Shown one piece after another: positions 9,272 through 18,636 of a DNA stretch of 64,000 bases. Made by a program: the position numbers and the translations under genes. Position 1 is the first letter of the stretch. Each line of letters begins with the position of its first letter. Origin of the DNA: Frondihabitans sp. 762G35 (GTDB lineage Bacteria > Actinomycetota > Actinomycetes > Actinomycetales > Microbacteriaceae); NCBI RefSeq assembly GCF_002074055.1, contig NZ_CP014619.1:2232001-2296000 (forward strand), in the 5' to 3' direction. The notes beneath the pieces were generated by a model, which was not told where the DNA came from, did no database searches, and was given only the letters and a program-made list of their open reading frames with translations.

Positions 9272-9489
9272 GGTCTCACTGTAAGCCTGCCCGCCGACAG
9301 GGGACGACCCGGAACCGAACCGACACCCGGCCCCGCTCCGAACACCTCGTCTGTCCCCACTTCTGGGCGACTTCGCGATTCCGGCGATGGAGAAGAAATC
9401 TCAGTTTATGATGTGTTCGGGCCGAGAGCCCGTGTACCGCATTCCCCGTCCCGACCGGGGAACTACCCGATGCGGCAGAGGTGACCTGA
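9272..9489. promoter_or_regulatory. Divergent intergenic region upstream of the LuxR-type regulator
   Basis: This 218-base gap separates the ABC exporter (minus) and the regulator (plus). TATGAT at 9408-9413 is a good -10 for the plus-strand gene; no strong -35 is evident. Just after it, CGGGC-CGAGA-GCCCG forms an inverted repeat (about 9418-9432). TTCCCCG/CGGGGAA (9442-9462) would form a 7-bp hairpin in the 5' leader, and GAGGTGACCT precedes the GTG start. Confidence 0.4.
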
Positions 9490-11085
9490 GTGACTACCCG
9501 TAACGAGACGACCGTCGACCCTGCGCCGTCGACGGAACTTGAGCTCGACCACCGATCCATGCTCGACACGATCGAGAGGATCTGGCCGCAGATCGCGCCG
9601 CTCCAGGGCGCCCGCCTGCGCGAGGCCGTGCGGAGCGTGCCCGAGCACGAGTGGAGCCAGAGGGCCCGCATCCTGCTCGCCCTCGCGACGAGCCACCGCT
9701 CCGTCGGGTCCACGAGCAGGAGCGCCGCGCTCCCCTGGTTCCGCGCCGTCGACAAGAGCATCCGCGCCGACCCCGACAGCCCGCTCGACGTCCGGGTCGG
9801 ATACCTCGTGCACCTCGCCGCGACTCTTCGCACCCTCGGCAACCTGGAGACGGCCCGCACGCACCTGGAGCGCGCCCGCGACCTCCTCGAGGAGGACGAG
9901 TCGTTCGAGATCTCCACGCGCGTCGACCTCAGCGCGTCGTTCTCCCTCCAGCTCGGGCTCGTCCGCATCCACCTCGGGCTGTGGGACGAGGCGACGTTCG
10001 CCCTGTCGCTCGCCGAGGGCCTCGCCACCGAGCACCTCTCCTCGGCCGAGCGGGTCGAGTGCCACTCGGCGCTCGCGTTCGTCGCGTTCCAGCTCGGCGA
10101 CTTCGAGCGCGCGGAGGAGCAGGCCGACCGGGCCGTCCGCCACGCGGACGGGACGGAGCTGATGACGAGCTCCTTCTCCGCTCTCACTCACATCACCCGG
10201 TTCCTCCTCCTCGTCGAGCGGCAGAGCGGTTCGCAGGACTACGACCGGCAGCTCCGCTCGCTCCGGATCTCGACGCGGGACACCGACTGGGAGGCGCACG
10301 CCGTCTTCGCCGAGGCCCTCGGTCGCCACACGGCCGGGAGCTCGATCGAGGCCCTCGACCTGCTCGGTCGGGTCACCCGGCTGGTGCGGGGCTACACGGG
10401 CGATCCCGTGGTCGCGACGTCCGCGGGCATCCTGCGGGCCGAGGCTCTCCGCGCGCTCGGCGAGCTCGACGAGGCGCGCGACATCGTGCGGGAGCTCGAG
10501 CCCGGCCAGCACCACGTCACCTGCCCCGGCAGGATCGAGGCGCTCACGGCGTTCACCGCTGGAGACCCGCGGGGCGCCCTCGCCGCACTCCGCGAGTGCC
10601 TCGCCCTCGGCGAACTCCACTCGACGCGGCACATGGCGCCGATCTTCGCGCTCGTCGCTGCCGCCGAGAGCGAGCTCGGCAACCCCGTGGCGTCCGGCAT
10701 CGCCTTCGACCGGAGCCTGCTGGTCGCGGCCAACACCGGGACCTCGTGGCCCTTCCGGGCGTTCCCCCGGGAAGTCGTCGACCGCCTCGTGTCCGGCGCG
10801 CTGGAGCGGACCCAACCCGCCTCGGTCGTCCGCCTTCTCGAGCGCCTCGACGGCGCGACACCGCAGGAGGCGGCCACGCTGGCCGATCCGCTCAGCGATC
10901 GCGAGCTCGTGATCGTCCGGCACCTGGCCACCGGAGCCACCCTGAGCCAGATCGGCACCGAGCTGTTCATCTCCGTCAACACCGTCAAGAGCCACGTCCG
11001 CAGCATCTACCGCAAGCTCTCGGCGACGAACCGCCGCGAGGCCATCGCCCGCGCGGTGCAGCTCGGGCTCGCCGACGCCCACTGA
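9490..11085 (+). CDS. LuxR-family transcriptional regulator with N-terminal helical-repeat (TPR-like) region
   Basis: 531 residues from a GTG start with a GAGG-type ribosome site upstream. The last ~65 residues are a LuxR/GerE helix-turn-helix: LSDRELVIVRHLATG, then SQIGTELFISVNTVKSHV, then RSIYRKL. The preceding ~450 residues are all-helical with TPR-like spacing (for example TARTHLERARDLL) and no P-loop, so this is not a full LAL/MalT-type ATPase regulator. Target genes and signal are not evident; the divergent ABC exporter is one candidate. Confidence 0.82.
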   Translation: MTTRNETTVDPAPSTELELDHRSMLDTIERIWPQIAPLQGARLREAVRSVPEHEWSQRARILLALATSHRSVGSTSRSAALPWFRAVDKSIRADPDSPLDVRVGYLVHLAATLRTLGNLETARTHLERARDLLEEDESFEISTRVDLSASFSLQLGLVRIHLGLWDEATFALSLAEGLATEHLSSAERVECHSALAFVAFQLGDFERAEEQADRAVRHADGTELMTSSFSALTHITRFLLLVERQSGSQDYDRQLRSLRISTRDTDWEAHAVFAEALGRHTAGSSIEALDLLGRVTRLVRGYTGDPVVATSAGILRAEALRALGELDEARDIVRELEPGQHHVTCPGRIEALTAFTAGDPRGALAALRECLALGELHSTRHMAPIFALVAAAESELGNPVASGIAFDRSLLVAANTGTSWPFRAFPREVVDRLVSGALERTQPASVVRLLERLDGATPQEAATLADPLSDRELVIVRHLATGATLSQIGTELFISVNTVKSHVRSIYRKLSATNRREAIARAVQLGLADAH

Positions 11086-11110
11086 CGACAGGGGCGGACG
11101 TCCCGACGAC

Positions 11111-11142
11111 GAAAGCCCCCGACCTTCCGGTCGGGGGCTTTC
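11111..11142. terminator. Bidirectional terminator between the LuxR-type gene and rplL
   Basis: GAAAGCCCCCGACC pairs perfectly with GGTCGGGGGCTTTC around a TTCC loop. With A-rich and T-rich arms on both sides it can end transcription of both convergent genes. Confidence 0.88.
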
Positions 11143-11159
11143 GCACGGGTGAAGCGGAA

Positions 11160-11543
11160 TTACTTGAGGGTCACCGTGGCGCCGGCGGCCTCGAGCTGAG
11201 CCTTGGCCTTCTCGGCGGTCTCCTTGTTGGCGCCCTCGAGGACGGTGCCGGGGGCACCGTCGACGACGGCCTTCGCCTCGCCGAGGCCGAGGCTCGTGAG
11301 CGCGCGGACCTCCTTGATGACCTGGATCTTCTTGTCACCGGCGGCCTCGAGGACGACGTCGAACGAGTCCTTCTCCTCGACCTCTTCGGCCGGAGCGGCG
11401 GGGCCGGCGGCACCGGCAGCGGCGACGGGGGCCGCAGCGGTGACCTCGAAGACCTCTTCGAACTTCTTGACGAAGTCGCTGAGCTCGATGAGCGTGAGCT
11501 CCTTGAAAGCCTCGATCAGTTCGTCCTGGCTGAGCTTTGCCAT
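11160..11543 (-). CDS. rplL: 50S ribosomal protein L7/L12
   Basis: 127 residues. N-terminal dimerisation helices begin [17 protein letters not shown]; an Ala/Pro hinge (about 38-53) is followed by the conserved C-terminal factor-binding domain with KIQVIKEVR and [14 protein letters not shown]. It forms the ribosomal stalk on L10 and recruits translation GTPases. It lies 58 bases downstream of rplJ in the usual order. Confidence 0.98.
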   Translation of the reverse strand: MAKLSQDELIEAFKELTLIELSDFVKKFEEVFEVTAAAPVAAAGAAGPAAPAEEVEEKDSFDVVLEAAGDKKIQVIKEVRALTSLGLGEAKAVVDGAPGTVLEGANKETAEKAKAQLEAAGATVTLK

Positions 11544-11601
11544 GATTTTCTCCTTGTTGTCTAGCTAAAAGTGGGGTGTGTAACGAGTGTTGCGGACCTG
11601 A

Positions 11602-12117
11602 TCAGGCCGCGTCTTCCTGCTTCTGACGCAGCGCCTCGACCGTGCGGACGGCCTGCGAGAGCGGTGCCTGGAACAGGTAGGCCGCACCGAACAGCGAAGC
11701 CTTGAAGGCGCCGGCCAGCTTGCCCAGCAGCACCTCCCGCGACTCGAGGTCGGCGAGCTGACCCACCTCGGCCGCGGTCAGGGGGTTACCGTCGAAGTAC
11801 CCGCCCTTCACGATCAGCTGAGGGTTCGCCTTGGCGAAGTCACGCAGGCTCTTGGCCACGGCGACAGGGTCTCCGTGGACGAAAGCGATCGCGGACGGCC
11901 CAGCGAGCTCGGCATCGAAGGAGCTGATGCCGGCGTTGTTGGCCGCGATCTTGGTGAGCGTGTTCTTCACGACGGCGTAGGTGGCGTGCTCTCGGATCCC
12001 GGTGCGCAGCTCCTTGAGCTGAGCAACGGAGAGGCCGCGGTACTCGGTGAGCAGGACGGCGGTCGAGTCGCGGAACGAATCCGTGAGCTCGGCGACCGAT
12101 GCTTCCTTGTTCGCCAT
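11602..12117 (-). CDS. rplJ: 50S ribosomal protein L10
   Basis: 171 residues. The N-terminus ([15 protein letters not shown], then [17 protein letters not shown]) and the YAVVKNTLT segment are typical of L10. It anchors L7/L12 dimers on 23S rRNA and, with L12, commonly represses its own operon by binding the mRNA leader. A leader with an intrinsic attenuator lies directly upstream. Unlike the standard order, rplK-rplA are not adjacent but about 15.5 kb away. Confidence 0.98.
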   Translation of the reverse strand: MANKEASVAELTDSFRDSTAVLLTEYRGLSVAQLKELRTGIREHATYAVVKNTLTKIAANNAGISSFDAELAGPSAIAFVHGDPVAVAKSLRDFAKANPQLIVKGGYFDGNPLTAAEVGQLADLESREVLLGKLAGAFKASLFGAAYLFQAPLSQAVRTVEALRQKQEDAA

Positions 12118-12356
12118 GTCGCTCCTAACGTGTGTAGTGCCGGCAGCCCCTGTGCTCGTGTGACGGAGCAGGTCGACCCACGAAAAAAGGCTCCGCGCAG
12201 GAGCGCAGAGCCTGTTCCCGTTCGATCGAGGATCGGAGTGGACTCACGATCGGACCGGGTTGCTGTACACACCTGCGCAGGTCGTTTCTCGTGAGAGAAC
12301 CTTCGGCCGGGTGGACTCTTGCGAGCTCACACCGGCAACCGGCGGTCTTGGGCTTC
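12118..12356 (-). ncRNA. rplJ (L10) leader with intrinsic attenuator
   Basis: About 240 bases of untranslated leader separate the rplJ promoter from its ATG. Near its 3' part, minus-strand AGGCTCTGCGC pairs with GCGCGGAGCCT around TCCT (12213-12188), followed by six T (12188-12183): a complete attenuator. L10 leaders are a known autoregulatory element; the alternative antiterminated fold was not worked out here. Confidence 0.75.
12183..12213 (-). terminator. Attenuator hairpin in the rplJ leader
   Basis: An 11-bp stem with one G-U pair and a T6 tail on the minus strand, inside the leader and before the rplJ start, so it can only act as an attenuator for rplJ-rplL. Confidence 0.85.
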
Positions 12357-12360
12357 GGTA

Positions 12361-12391
12361 ACTATAGCAGGATCCCGGCGTCCCCCGGCAA
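12361..12391 (-). promoter_or_regulatory. Extended -10 promoter for rplJ-rplL
   Basis: Minus-strand TGCTATAGT supplies an extended -10 (TATAGT at 12366-12361); TTGCCG (12391-12386) is a -35 with a 19-base spacer. It sits just past the histidine kinase stop, giving a leader of about 235 bases. Confidence 0.6.
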
Positions 12392-12397
12392 CCCGGG

Positions 12398-13945
12398 TCA
12401 GGGGCGGACCGCCTCCGGCGCGGGCAGGGGTGCGGGCGAGCCCTTCGGGGCGGGCTCGAGGGGCAGGCGCACGGTGAAGACCGCGCCGGGCTCGCCGTTG
12501 GACGCCGACACGGTGCCGCCGTGGGAGTGGACGACGGCCTCGACGATGGCGAGGCCCAGCCCCGTGGATCCTGCCTTCCGCGAGCGCGAGCTGTCGGCGC
12601 GCGCGAACCGCTCGAAGAGGACCGGCATGACGGCGGGGTCGATCCCCGGTCCGTTGTCGGAGACGGTGACGACGGCCTCCTTCGCCGCGTCGTCGCGTGC
12701 CAGCGTCACCCAGACCTCCGTGCCCTCGGGGGTGTGGGTGCGGGCGTTGTTGAGGAGGTTCGCGACGACCTGGTGCAGGCGCATGGGGTCGCCGAGCAGG
12801 GTGATGGGTTCCTCGGGCACCGAGACCTCGAACTGGTGCCCCGTCGTCGACACGTGGGTGTCGTGGACGGCGTCGAGGACGATCCTGGTGAGGTCGACCT
12901 CCTTCGTCACGAGATCGGTGCCCTCGTCGAGGCGGGCCAGCAGGAGCAGCTCCTCGACGAGAGAGGTCATCCGCACGGACTCCGACTCGATCCGGCCCAT
13001 CGCGTAGACGACGTCCTCCGGGAGGTCCTTGCCCATGCGGCGGGTCAGCTCGGCGTAACCGCGGACGGACGCGAGCGGGGTGCGCAACTCGTGCGAGGCG
13101 TCGGCGACGAACTGCCGGACCTTGTTCTCCGACTCCTGCCGGGCGGTGAGGGCGCTGGCGACGTGGCCGAGCATGCGGTTCATCGCGGCGCCGACGCGGC
13201 CGACCTCCGTGCGCGGGTCGGTGTCCTCCTTGGCGACGCGGGCGTCGAGGGCGACGTCGCCGCGGTCGAGCCGGAGCTCGGCGACGCGACTCGCCGTCGC
13301 CGCCATCCGCTGGAGCGGCCGGAGGGCGTACCGGACCACGAGGAGGGCGATGGCGATCGAGACGGCCAGACCGACGATGGTCACGATCGAGATCACGAGC
13401 AGGAGGCGGCCGATGGTCGCGTTGACCGAGGCCATCGGGAGACCGACGACGAGCCGGTAGCCCTCGGCGGTCGTGACCGACTTCACCCGGTACTCGCCGA
13501 GCTTGCCGTCGAGGGTCATGGTGACGTGCTGCCCGGAGCCGATGTTCGCCAGCTTGGTGAAGTCGGCGGTCGTGAGCGGGTTCTCGTAGTTCCCGTCGTC
13601 GTTGACCCGTCCCGGCGTGTAGACCCGCGTGCCGGCGAAGAGCACCGAGAGCGTGCCCGGCCCCTGGCCGGTGCCGAGCAGCAGCCCCTCGAGGTTGCTC
13701 GGCCCTCCGGTCGGGTCGTAGTCGTTGGGCAGGCTGTGCTGCGCCCGGTTCGTGGCGGAGTCGAGCTGGCCGTCGAGCTGCTGGTTGAGGAAGCCCCGGA
13801 GCGCGATCACGCTCACGAGCCCGATCACGACGCTGAGCCCGACGACGATCGCGACGATGCTGACGATGAGGCGGCGGCGCAGGGTCATCGGCCCGGCGAA
13901 ACTCGTGGCCCAGCGACGGAGGCGGGCCGCAGGAGGCGGCGTCAC
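12398..13945 (-). CDS. Two-component sensor histidine kinase
   Basis: 515 residues. TM1 (about 26-50), an extracellular sensor region (about 51-178), TM2 (179-205), a HAMP linker (206-270), the HisKA dimerisation helix with phospho-accepting H285 in DASHELRTPLASVRG, then a HATPase domain with N, G1 and G2 boxes (VANLLNNARTH, VSDNGPGI, GSTGLGLAIV). Its ATG overlaps the response regulator stop by 4 bases (ATGA), so the pair is translationally coupled. Organisation resembles mycobacterial MprB/TrcS-type kinases. The stimulus is not evident. Confidence 0.93.
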   Translation of the reverse strand: MTPPPAARLRRWATSFAGPMTLRRRLIVSIVAIVVGLSVVIGLVSVIALRGFLNQQLDGQLDSATNRAQHSLPNDYDPTGGPSNLEGLLLGTGQGPGTLSVLFAGTRVYTPGRVNDDGNYENPLTTADFTKLANIGSGQHVTMTLDGKLGEYRVKSVTTAEGYRLVVGLPMASVNATIGRLLLVISIVTIVGLAVSIAIALLVVRYALRPLQRMAATASRVAELRLDRGDVALDARVAKEDTDPRTEVGRVGAAMNRMLGHVASALTARQESENKVRQFVADASHELRTPLASVRGYAELTRRMGKDLPEDVVYAMGRIESESVRMTSLVEELLLLARLDEGTDLVTKEVDLTRIVLDAVHDTHVSTTGHQFEVSVPEEPITLLGDPMRLHQVVANLLNNARTHTPEGTEVWVTLARDDAAKEAVVTVSDNGPGIDPAVMPVLFERFARADSSRSRKAGSTGLGLAIVEAVVHSHGGTVSASNGEPGAVFTVRLPLEPAPKGSPAPLPAPEAVRP

Positions 13946-14691
13946 GAGACGGGCTTGATCACGTACCCCACGCCGCGGACGGTGTGGATCATGGGCTCTT
14001 CGCCGGCGTCGATCTTCTTGCGGAGGTAGGAGATGTAGATCTCGACCACGCTGGACTTGCCGCCGAAGTCGTAGCTCCAGACGCGGTCGAGGATCTGCGC
14101 CTTCGACAGGACGCGGCGGGGGTTCCGCATGAGGAACCTCAGGAGCTCGAACTCGGTGGCGGTCAACTCGATCTCGCGACCGGCCCGGTTCACCTCGTAG
14201 CTCTCCTCGTCGAGGACCAGGTCGCCGACCGTGATGCGCGAGTCGCCGCCCTCGGAGACGAGCGCCGCCGAGCGGCGGATCAGCCCGCGGAGCCGCGCCA
14301 CCACCTCCTCGAGGCTGAACGGCTTCGTGACGTAGTCGTCGCCTCCTGCGGTCAACCCCGTGACGCGGTCCTCGACGGCGTCCTTCGCCGTCAGGAACAG
14401 GATCGGGGTGTCGTCGCCGCCGTTGCGGAGCCGGCCGAGGACCTGCAGCCCGTCGATGTCGGGCAGCATCACGTCGAGCACGATCGCGTCGGGCTTGAAC
14501 TCGCGGGCGAGCGTGAGGGCGGTCTGACCGTCCGGAGCCGCCTTGACGTCCCAGCCCTCGTAGCGCAGAGCCATCGAGAGCAGGTCGGTGAGACTGTTCT
14601 CGTCGTCGACGACGAGGACTCGCAGGGGCGATCCGTCCGCTCGCGTCAATCGCGGGGCGGCAGCGGCGGTGGTGGGGGCTGAAGTGGTCAC
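13942..14691 (-). CDS. OmpR/PhoB-family response regulator
   Basis: 249 residues. Receiver domain with acidic pocket DDE (29-31), phosphorylation site D73 in VLDVMLP and the KPF lysine, then a winged-helix DNA-binding domain ending in KKIDAGEEPMIHTVRGVGY. A GTG at 14691 is preceded by GATACT with a 7-base gap (14704-14699), which suggests a leaderless transcript for the whole two-component operon. It should control genes in response to the kinase encoded immediately downstream. Confidence 0.93.
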   Translation of the reverse strand: MTTSAPTTAAAAPRLTRADGSPLRVLVVDDENSLTDLLSMALRYEGWDVKAAPDGQTALTLAREFKPDAIVLDVMLPDIDGLQVLGRLRNGGDDTPILFLTAKDAVEDRVTGLTAGGDDYVTKPFSLEEVVARLRGLIRRSAALVSEGGDSRITVGDLVLDEESYEVNRAGREIELTATEFELLRFLMRNPRRVLSKAQILDRVWSYDFGGKSSVVEIYISYLRKKIDAGEEPMIHTVRGVGYVIKPVS

Positions 14692-14764
14692 GCTTTCCAG
14701 TATCGAGCGTTTTCTATGAGCCGCCTGTGACCCCCTGATGAGTCGACCCAGGACGCTTCTCGAC

Positions 14765-15676
14765 TCAGGAGACCGGGTACTCGACGCAGGCGAAGTGCGC
14801 TCCGTCGGGCGACCAGCCGGGCACGTTGATGGTGCCCTGACCGCCGAAGAGCCGGAAGACGTCGCGCTCCGTGCCTGGTACGGGCGAACCCCCGTCGAGG
14901 TCGAGGATCCGGAGGACGACGTCGCGGTTCTCGGGGTGCCCGATCGTCCCGGCCTCGAACGCGAGGAAGAGCAGCTTCGAGCCGTCGGGCGACACGTGCG
15001 GGAACCAGTCGACGGTGTCGCTGACGACCTGGCGGGAGAGCTCCGCCCCGTCGAGGCGCATCCGCGCCAGCTGCGCGTGGCCGGGTTCCGTCGTGAACCG
15101 CTCGGTGTTGAACCAGAGCCAGGTGCCGTCCGGAGAGAACTCGGCGCCGTCGTCCGGGAAGTCGTCGTCGGTGACGAAGGTCGTCGAGCCGTCGGCGACG
15201 CTCACCAGCGCGACGTTCGTGCGCCACCGGTCGGGCGTCGACTCGGGCGTGGGCCGCGCCCCGACGATCACCGAGAGCGTCGCCCCGTCGGGCGAGACGC
15301 CGTGCAGGTAGTTCTTGTACCCGCGCCCCTCGGGGTGGTCCCGCGTCACTCGGCGACCGGTCCCGCCCTCCCAGGGGACCTCGTAGAGGTGGCCGTCGTT
15401 CGCACTCACGAAGACGGAGCCGCCGTCGGGTGCGATGACGTGGTCGTTGTTGATCGGGGGAACGGAGTCCATCCGGATCCACTCGAGCGTACCGCCCTCG
15501 ACCGGGAGACGCCACAGGCGACCGTCGGCGTTGACGACCAGCCATCGGCCGTCGGGGCTCCAGTTGGGCGCCTCGGCGAGGGTGTGGGCGTTGTCGAAGA
15601 CGACGCGGGAGGAGCGGGTCTCCGCGTCGACGACGAGGATCCGGCAGGACTGTCCGGGCAGGAGGGTGCGGGCCAT
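14765..15676 (-). CDS. TolB-like beta-propeller protein (PD40/WD40-like repeats)
   Basis: 303 residues without a signal peptide. WSPDG, FSPDG and VSPDG motifs recur through the sequence, the hallmark of PD40 repeats that build a TolB-type propeller. Relatives include oligogalacturonate lyases and uncharacterised sugar-related propellers. It is the last gene of the carbohydrate locus, 38 bases after the LacI regulator, so a role in handling the sugar or polymer is inferred. No catalytic residues were assigned. Confidence 0.72.
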   Translation of the reverse strand: MARTLLPGQSCRILVVDAETRSSRVVFDNAHTLAEAPNWSPDGRWLVVNADGRLWRLPVEGGTLEWIRMDSVPPINNDHVIAPDGGSVFVSANDGHLYEVPWEGGTGRRVTRDHPEGRGYKNYLHGVSPDGATLSVIVGARPTPESTPDRWRTNVALVSVADGSTTFVTDDDFPDDGAEFSPDGTWLWFNTERFTTEPGHAQLARMRLDGAELSRQVVSDTVDWFPHVSPDGSKLLFLAFEAGTIGHPENRDVVLRILDLDGGSPVPGTERDVFRLFGGQGTINVPGWSPDGAHFACVEYPVS

Positions 15677-15714
15677 GGTGTCTCCGAGGTCGGGGTCGGG
15701 GCGGTGGGCCCAGG

Positions 15715-16770
15715 CTAGGGGGTGACCGCAGGAGGCCCGGCGGTGCTTCCCCGGACGATGAGCGTGGTCGCGAGCTCCAGCCGGGTCGACGTCAGCTGCG
15801 GTTCGTCGATGAGGCGCAGCACGAGCCGCGCCGCCTCCTCCGCCATCTCCTTGAGCGGCTGCCGCACGGTGGTCAGCGGCGGGCCCGTGTAGCGGGTGAA
15901 CTCGAGGTCGTCGAAGCCGACGACGGAGAGGTCGTCGGGCACGGAGAGCCGTCTCTCGGCGGCGGCCTCGTAGACGCCGAGGGCCTCGACGTCGTTGGCC
16001 GTCACGATGGCGGTCGGCCGGTCGGGCAGGGCGAGGAGCGCTCGGCCCGCGGCGTACCCCGACTCCTGCGTGAACTCGCCCGGTCGGACGTAGTCGGCCC
16101 GCTCGGCGATGCCCGCTCCCGCGAGGGCCGCGCGGTAGCCGGAGAGGCGAGCCATCGCGGCGACGAGCCGGGCCGGGCCCGCGATGGCCGCGACGCGCGT
16201 ATGCCCCAGCGAGAGCACGTGCTGGGTCGCCAGGTAGCCGCCCATCCAGTTGGCGGCCCCGATCGAGGGGACTCCCGGGGTCGGGTCGCCGGCCGGGTCG
16301 ACGATGACGAACGGGATGCTGCGAGCACGCAGGTGGTCCTTGTCGAGCGCCGAGATGTCGGCGATCATCAGGATGACGCCGGCCGGCTGGCGGCCCAGGA
16401 CGCTCTCGATCCAGCGGGGGCTCTTCGCGTCGCGTCCCTCCGTCGCCGTGACGACGAGGCTCAGCCCGTTCTCCCGGGCGATCCGCTCGACCCCGACCAG
16501 GACCTCGTGAGCCCAGGGGTTGTCGATGGCGTCGAAGACCACCTCGATCAGCGGCATGCGCGGCTGGCTGGAGTTGCGGCGGTTGTAGCGGTGCTCGCGG
16601 AGGAGGTCGGAAACGCGACTCCGCGTGTCGACGGAGACGCCCTCACGGCCGTTCAGCACCTTCGAGACGGTCGAGATCGACACGCCGGCACGCACGGCCA
16701 CCTCAGACAGGGTCGCCCGGGTGACCTTGTCTCTCTCGGGCGCGTCTCTCGTGGGCGCGGTGGAGGTCAC
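15715..16770 (-). CDS. LacI-family transcriptional repressor
   Basis: 351 residues from a GTG at 16770 that lies 13 bases past the upstream stop; a longer in-frame extension further upstream overlaps the Gfo/Idh/MocA gene and is rejected. The N-terminal helix-turn-helix reads TLSEVAVRAGVSISTVSKVLNG with the hinge after it, followed by a periplasmic-binding-protein-like effector domain. It probably controls the adjacent transporter and oxidoreductase genes. A perfect 13-bp palindrome at 22096-22108 is one possible operator. Confidence 0.92.
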   Translation of the reverse strand: MTSTAPTRDAPERDKVTRATLSEVAVRAGVSISTVSKVLNGREGVSVDTRSRVSDLLREHRYNRRNSSQPRMPLIEVVFDAIDNPWAHEVLVGVERIARENGLSLVVTATEGRDAKSPRWIESVLGRQPAGVILMIADISALDKDHLRARSIPFVIVDPAGDPTPGVPSIGAANWMGGYLATQHVLSLGHTRVAAIAGPARLVAAMARLSGYRAALAGAGIAERADYVRPGEFTQESGYAAGRALLALPDRPTAIVTANDVEALGVYEAAAERRLSVPDDLSVVGFDDLEFTRYTGPPLTTVRQPLKEMAEEAARLVLRLIDEPQLTSTRLELATTLIVRGSTAGPPAVTP

Positions 16771-16783
16771 GCGGCCTCTCCTC

Positions 16784-17881
16784 TCACCAGGTGTCGGGTG
16801 TCGCCCCGTGGGGCACGACCTCGGGTCGGTCGACCCGGATCGTGATCTCCACGACCTTCTTCGCGTCGCTCGACCGGACGATGGCGTCCATGATCTCGAG
16901 CACGTGGAACGCCAGCCGCCCGGAGGCCCGGTGCGGCCGATCGGTCTCGATCGCCCGCGCCATGTCGGCGAGGCCGTAGCCGCGACCGGCATCAGCGTAT
17001 CCGGCGGAGACGGGCACCTCGTGGAACTCGGGCTCGTGGCGCGTGGCGATCTCGACCGGGTCGGAGAAGCGGTTGGGGTCGGGCACGGCGAGCGTGCCCT
17101 CGGTGCCGTAGACCTCGAACAGCGGGGAGCGCGTGGCCCACACCTCGAAGCTCACCGTGACCGTGGAGGTCACGCCGTTCTCGTGCTCCAGCAGCGCGCT
17201 GACGTGCGTGTCGATGTCGACGGGGATCGGGGTTCCCGCGAGCGGACCGGTCTCGACGACGCGTTCGCGCGTGGATCGGGACGCGAGCCCCGCCACGCGG
17301 ACGACCGGCCCGAAGAGCGTCACCAGACTCGTGAGGTAGTACGGGCCCATGTCGAAGAGCGGGCCGCCACCGGGCTGGTAGTAGAAGAGGGGCGACGGGT
17401 GCCAGCGCTCGTGCCCCGGAGCCGACCAGTGCACCTGGGCGCCGACGGGAGCCCCGATGACTCCGCTGTCGAGCACCTGCCTGGCGGTCTGCACTCCCGT
17501 GCCGAGGACCGTGTCGGGAGCGCTCCCGACGCGGAGGCCCTTGCGGTCCGCCAGCTCGAGCATCGGCAGCGCCTCCTCCGGCGTCAGCCCGAGGGGCTTC
17601 TCCGCGAAGACGTGCTTGCCCTGCTCGAGGGCGCGGGTCCCGACCTCGACGTGAGCGGCCGGGATCGTGAGGTTGATGACGGCGTCGATCCGGGGATCCT
17701 GCAGGAGGGCGTCGACGGTGAGCGCCTCGACGCCCTGCTCGTCGGCGACCTGGCGGGCACGGGCCTCGTCGAGGTCGGCGACGGCGGTGAGCCGGAGCCC
17801 GGGGAGCTGCGGCAGCGACGCGAAGTACTGCTCGCTGATCTTGCCGACTCCGATGACGCCGACGTTCAGCGGGACGCCCAC
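16784..17881 (-). CDS. Gfo/Idh/MocA-family NAD(P)-dependent oxidoreductase (ThuB-like position)
   Basis: 365 residues from a GTG at 17881 with AAGGGG about 8 bases upstream. An N-terminal Rossmann motif VGVIGVGKISEQY, then the family's EKPLG lysine motif (in FAEKPLGLTPEE), then an alpha/beta substrate domain. Such enzymes oxidise sugar hydroxyls, often at C3, using NAD(P). It overlaps the ThuA-like gene by 16 bases, the same pairing as thuA-thuB for disaccharide 3-keto metabolism in rhizobia. The substrate cannot be told from sequence. Confidence 0.88.
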   Translation of the reverse strand: MGVPLNVGVIGVGKISEQYFASLPQLPGLRLTAVADLDEARARQVADEQGVEALTVDALLQDPRIDAVINLTIPAAHVEVGTRALEQGKHVFAEKPLGLTPEEALPMLELADRKGLRVGSAPDTVLGTGVQTARQVLDSGVIGAPVGAQVHWSAPGHERWHPSPLFYYQPGGGPLFDMGPYYLTSLVTLFGPVVRVAGLASRSTRERVVETGPLAGTPIPVDIDTHVSALLEHENGVTSTVTVSFEVWATRSPLFEVYGTEGTLAVPDPNRFSDPVEIATRHEPEFHEVPVSAGYADAGRGYGLADMARAIETDRPHRASGRLAFHVLEIMDAIVRSSDAKKVVEITIRVDRPEVVPHGATPDTW

Positions 17882-18582
17882 AGGAGACCCCTTTCGATGA
17901 TGGTCTTGACGTTCGGGTTCTCGAGGATGTCGACGCGGTGGCCGGGTGTGCTCACGAAGATGCGGCCCTCGCCCCACTGCCTGGTCCAGATCGCCGGTGA
18001 CGTGATGGGTCTCGTCCAGGGGTCCCACGAGCGGACCGCCTGGGTCGTCGTCGCGAGGACGTCGAGGTAGTCGTCGTGGAGGACCCAGTACTGCTCGGTC
18101 GTGAGCTCGAAGCTGCCGATGCCCCGGGTGATGGGGTGGTCGGCGGCCGCGGGCAGCATGTCGATCGTGTGGGGCAGGTAGTTGTCGGACTGCTCCCCCA
18201 CGCGCTCGGACGGGTGCTTGCCCGGGTGGGCGGCGAACTGGCCGCCGATCATCTGCAGGTAGTCGGAGTTGTTGCGGTACGAGTCCGCGATCCCGCCGTG
18301 CCAACCGGCGAGGCCGGTGCCCGCCTCGATCGCCGCACGGAGCCCCTCGAACTCGGCCGCCTCGATCGTGTTCATCGTGTTGGACTGCACGATGAGGTCG
18401 ACGGTGGGCAGGTAGTCGGCGTCGGCGTAGACCGCCGGCGACTCCTCGATCCGGACCTCGAATCCGTTGGCCTCGAGGAAGGGGACGAAGAGGTTGGTCG
18501 CCTCGACCGGCTGATGGCCGTCCCACCCTCCCCGGACGATGAGTGCTCTCTTGGTGGGGGTCGGCTGGCTCAAATCGGCCAC
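17866..18582 (-). CDS. ThuA-domain protein
   Basis: 238 residues matching the ThuA-like family, a class I glutamine amidotransferase-like fold without the amidotransferase cysteine: ALIVRGGWDGHQP at the start, GTGLAGWHGGIADS in the middle, and GEGRIFVSTPGH near the end. ThuA proteins accompany Gfo/Idh/MocA dehydrogenases in trehalose and related disaccharide utilisation. Upstream are the two permeases and binding protein of an ABC importer, as in the thu operon. Confidence 0.88.
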   Translation of the reverse strand: MADLSQPTPTKRALIVRGGWDGHQPVEATNLFVPFLEANGFEVRIEESPAVYADADYLPTVDLIVQSNTMNTIEAAEFEGLRAAIEAGTGLAGWHGGIADSYRNNSDYLQMIGGQFAAHPGKHPSERVGEQSDNYLPHTIDMLPAAADHPITRGIGSFELTTEQYWVLHDDYLDVLATTTQAVRSWDPWTRPITSPAIWTRQWGEGRIFVSTPGHRVDILENPNVKTIIERGLLWASR

Positions 18583-18636
18583 TCCTTCAGGTTCTGGCGT
18601 GCGGGTGGAACTCGGACTGCTCGGGAGCGGTGTGGA

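Noticed and set aside
9442-9462. Riboswitch in the LuxR-type gene leader
   Set aside because: Only one 7-bp hairpin is visible, with no known aptamer motif or terminator/antiterminator pair.
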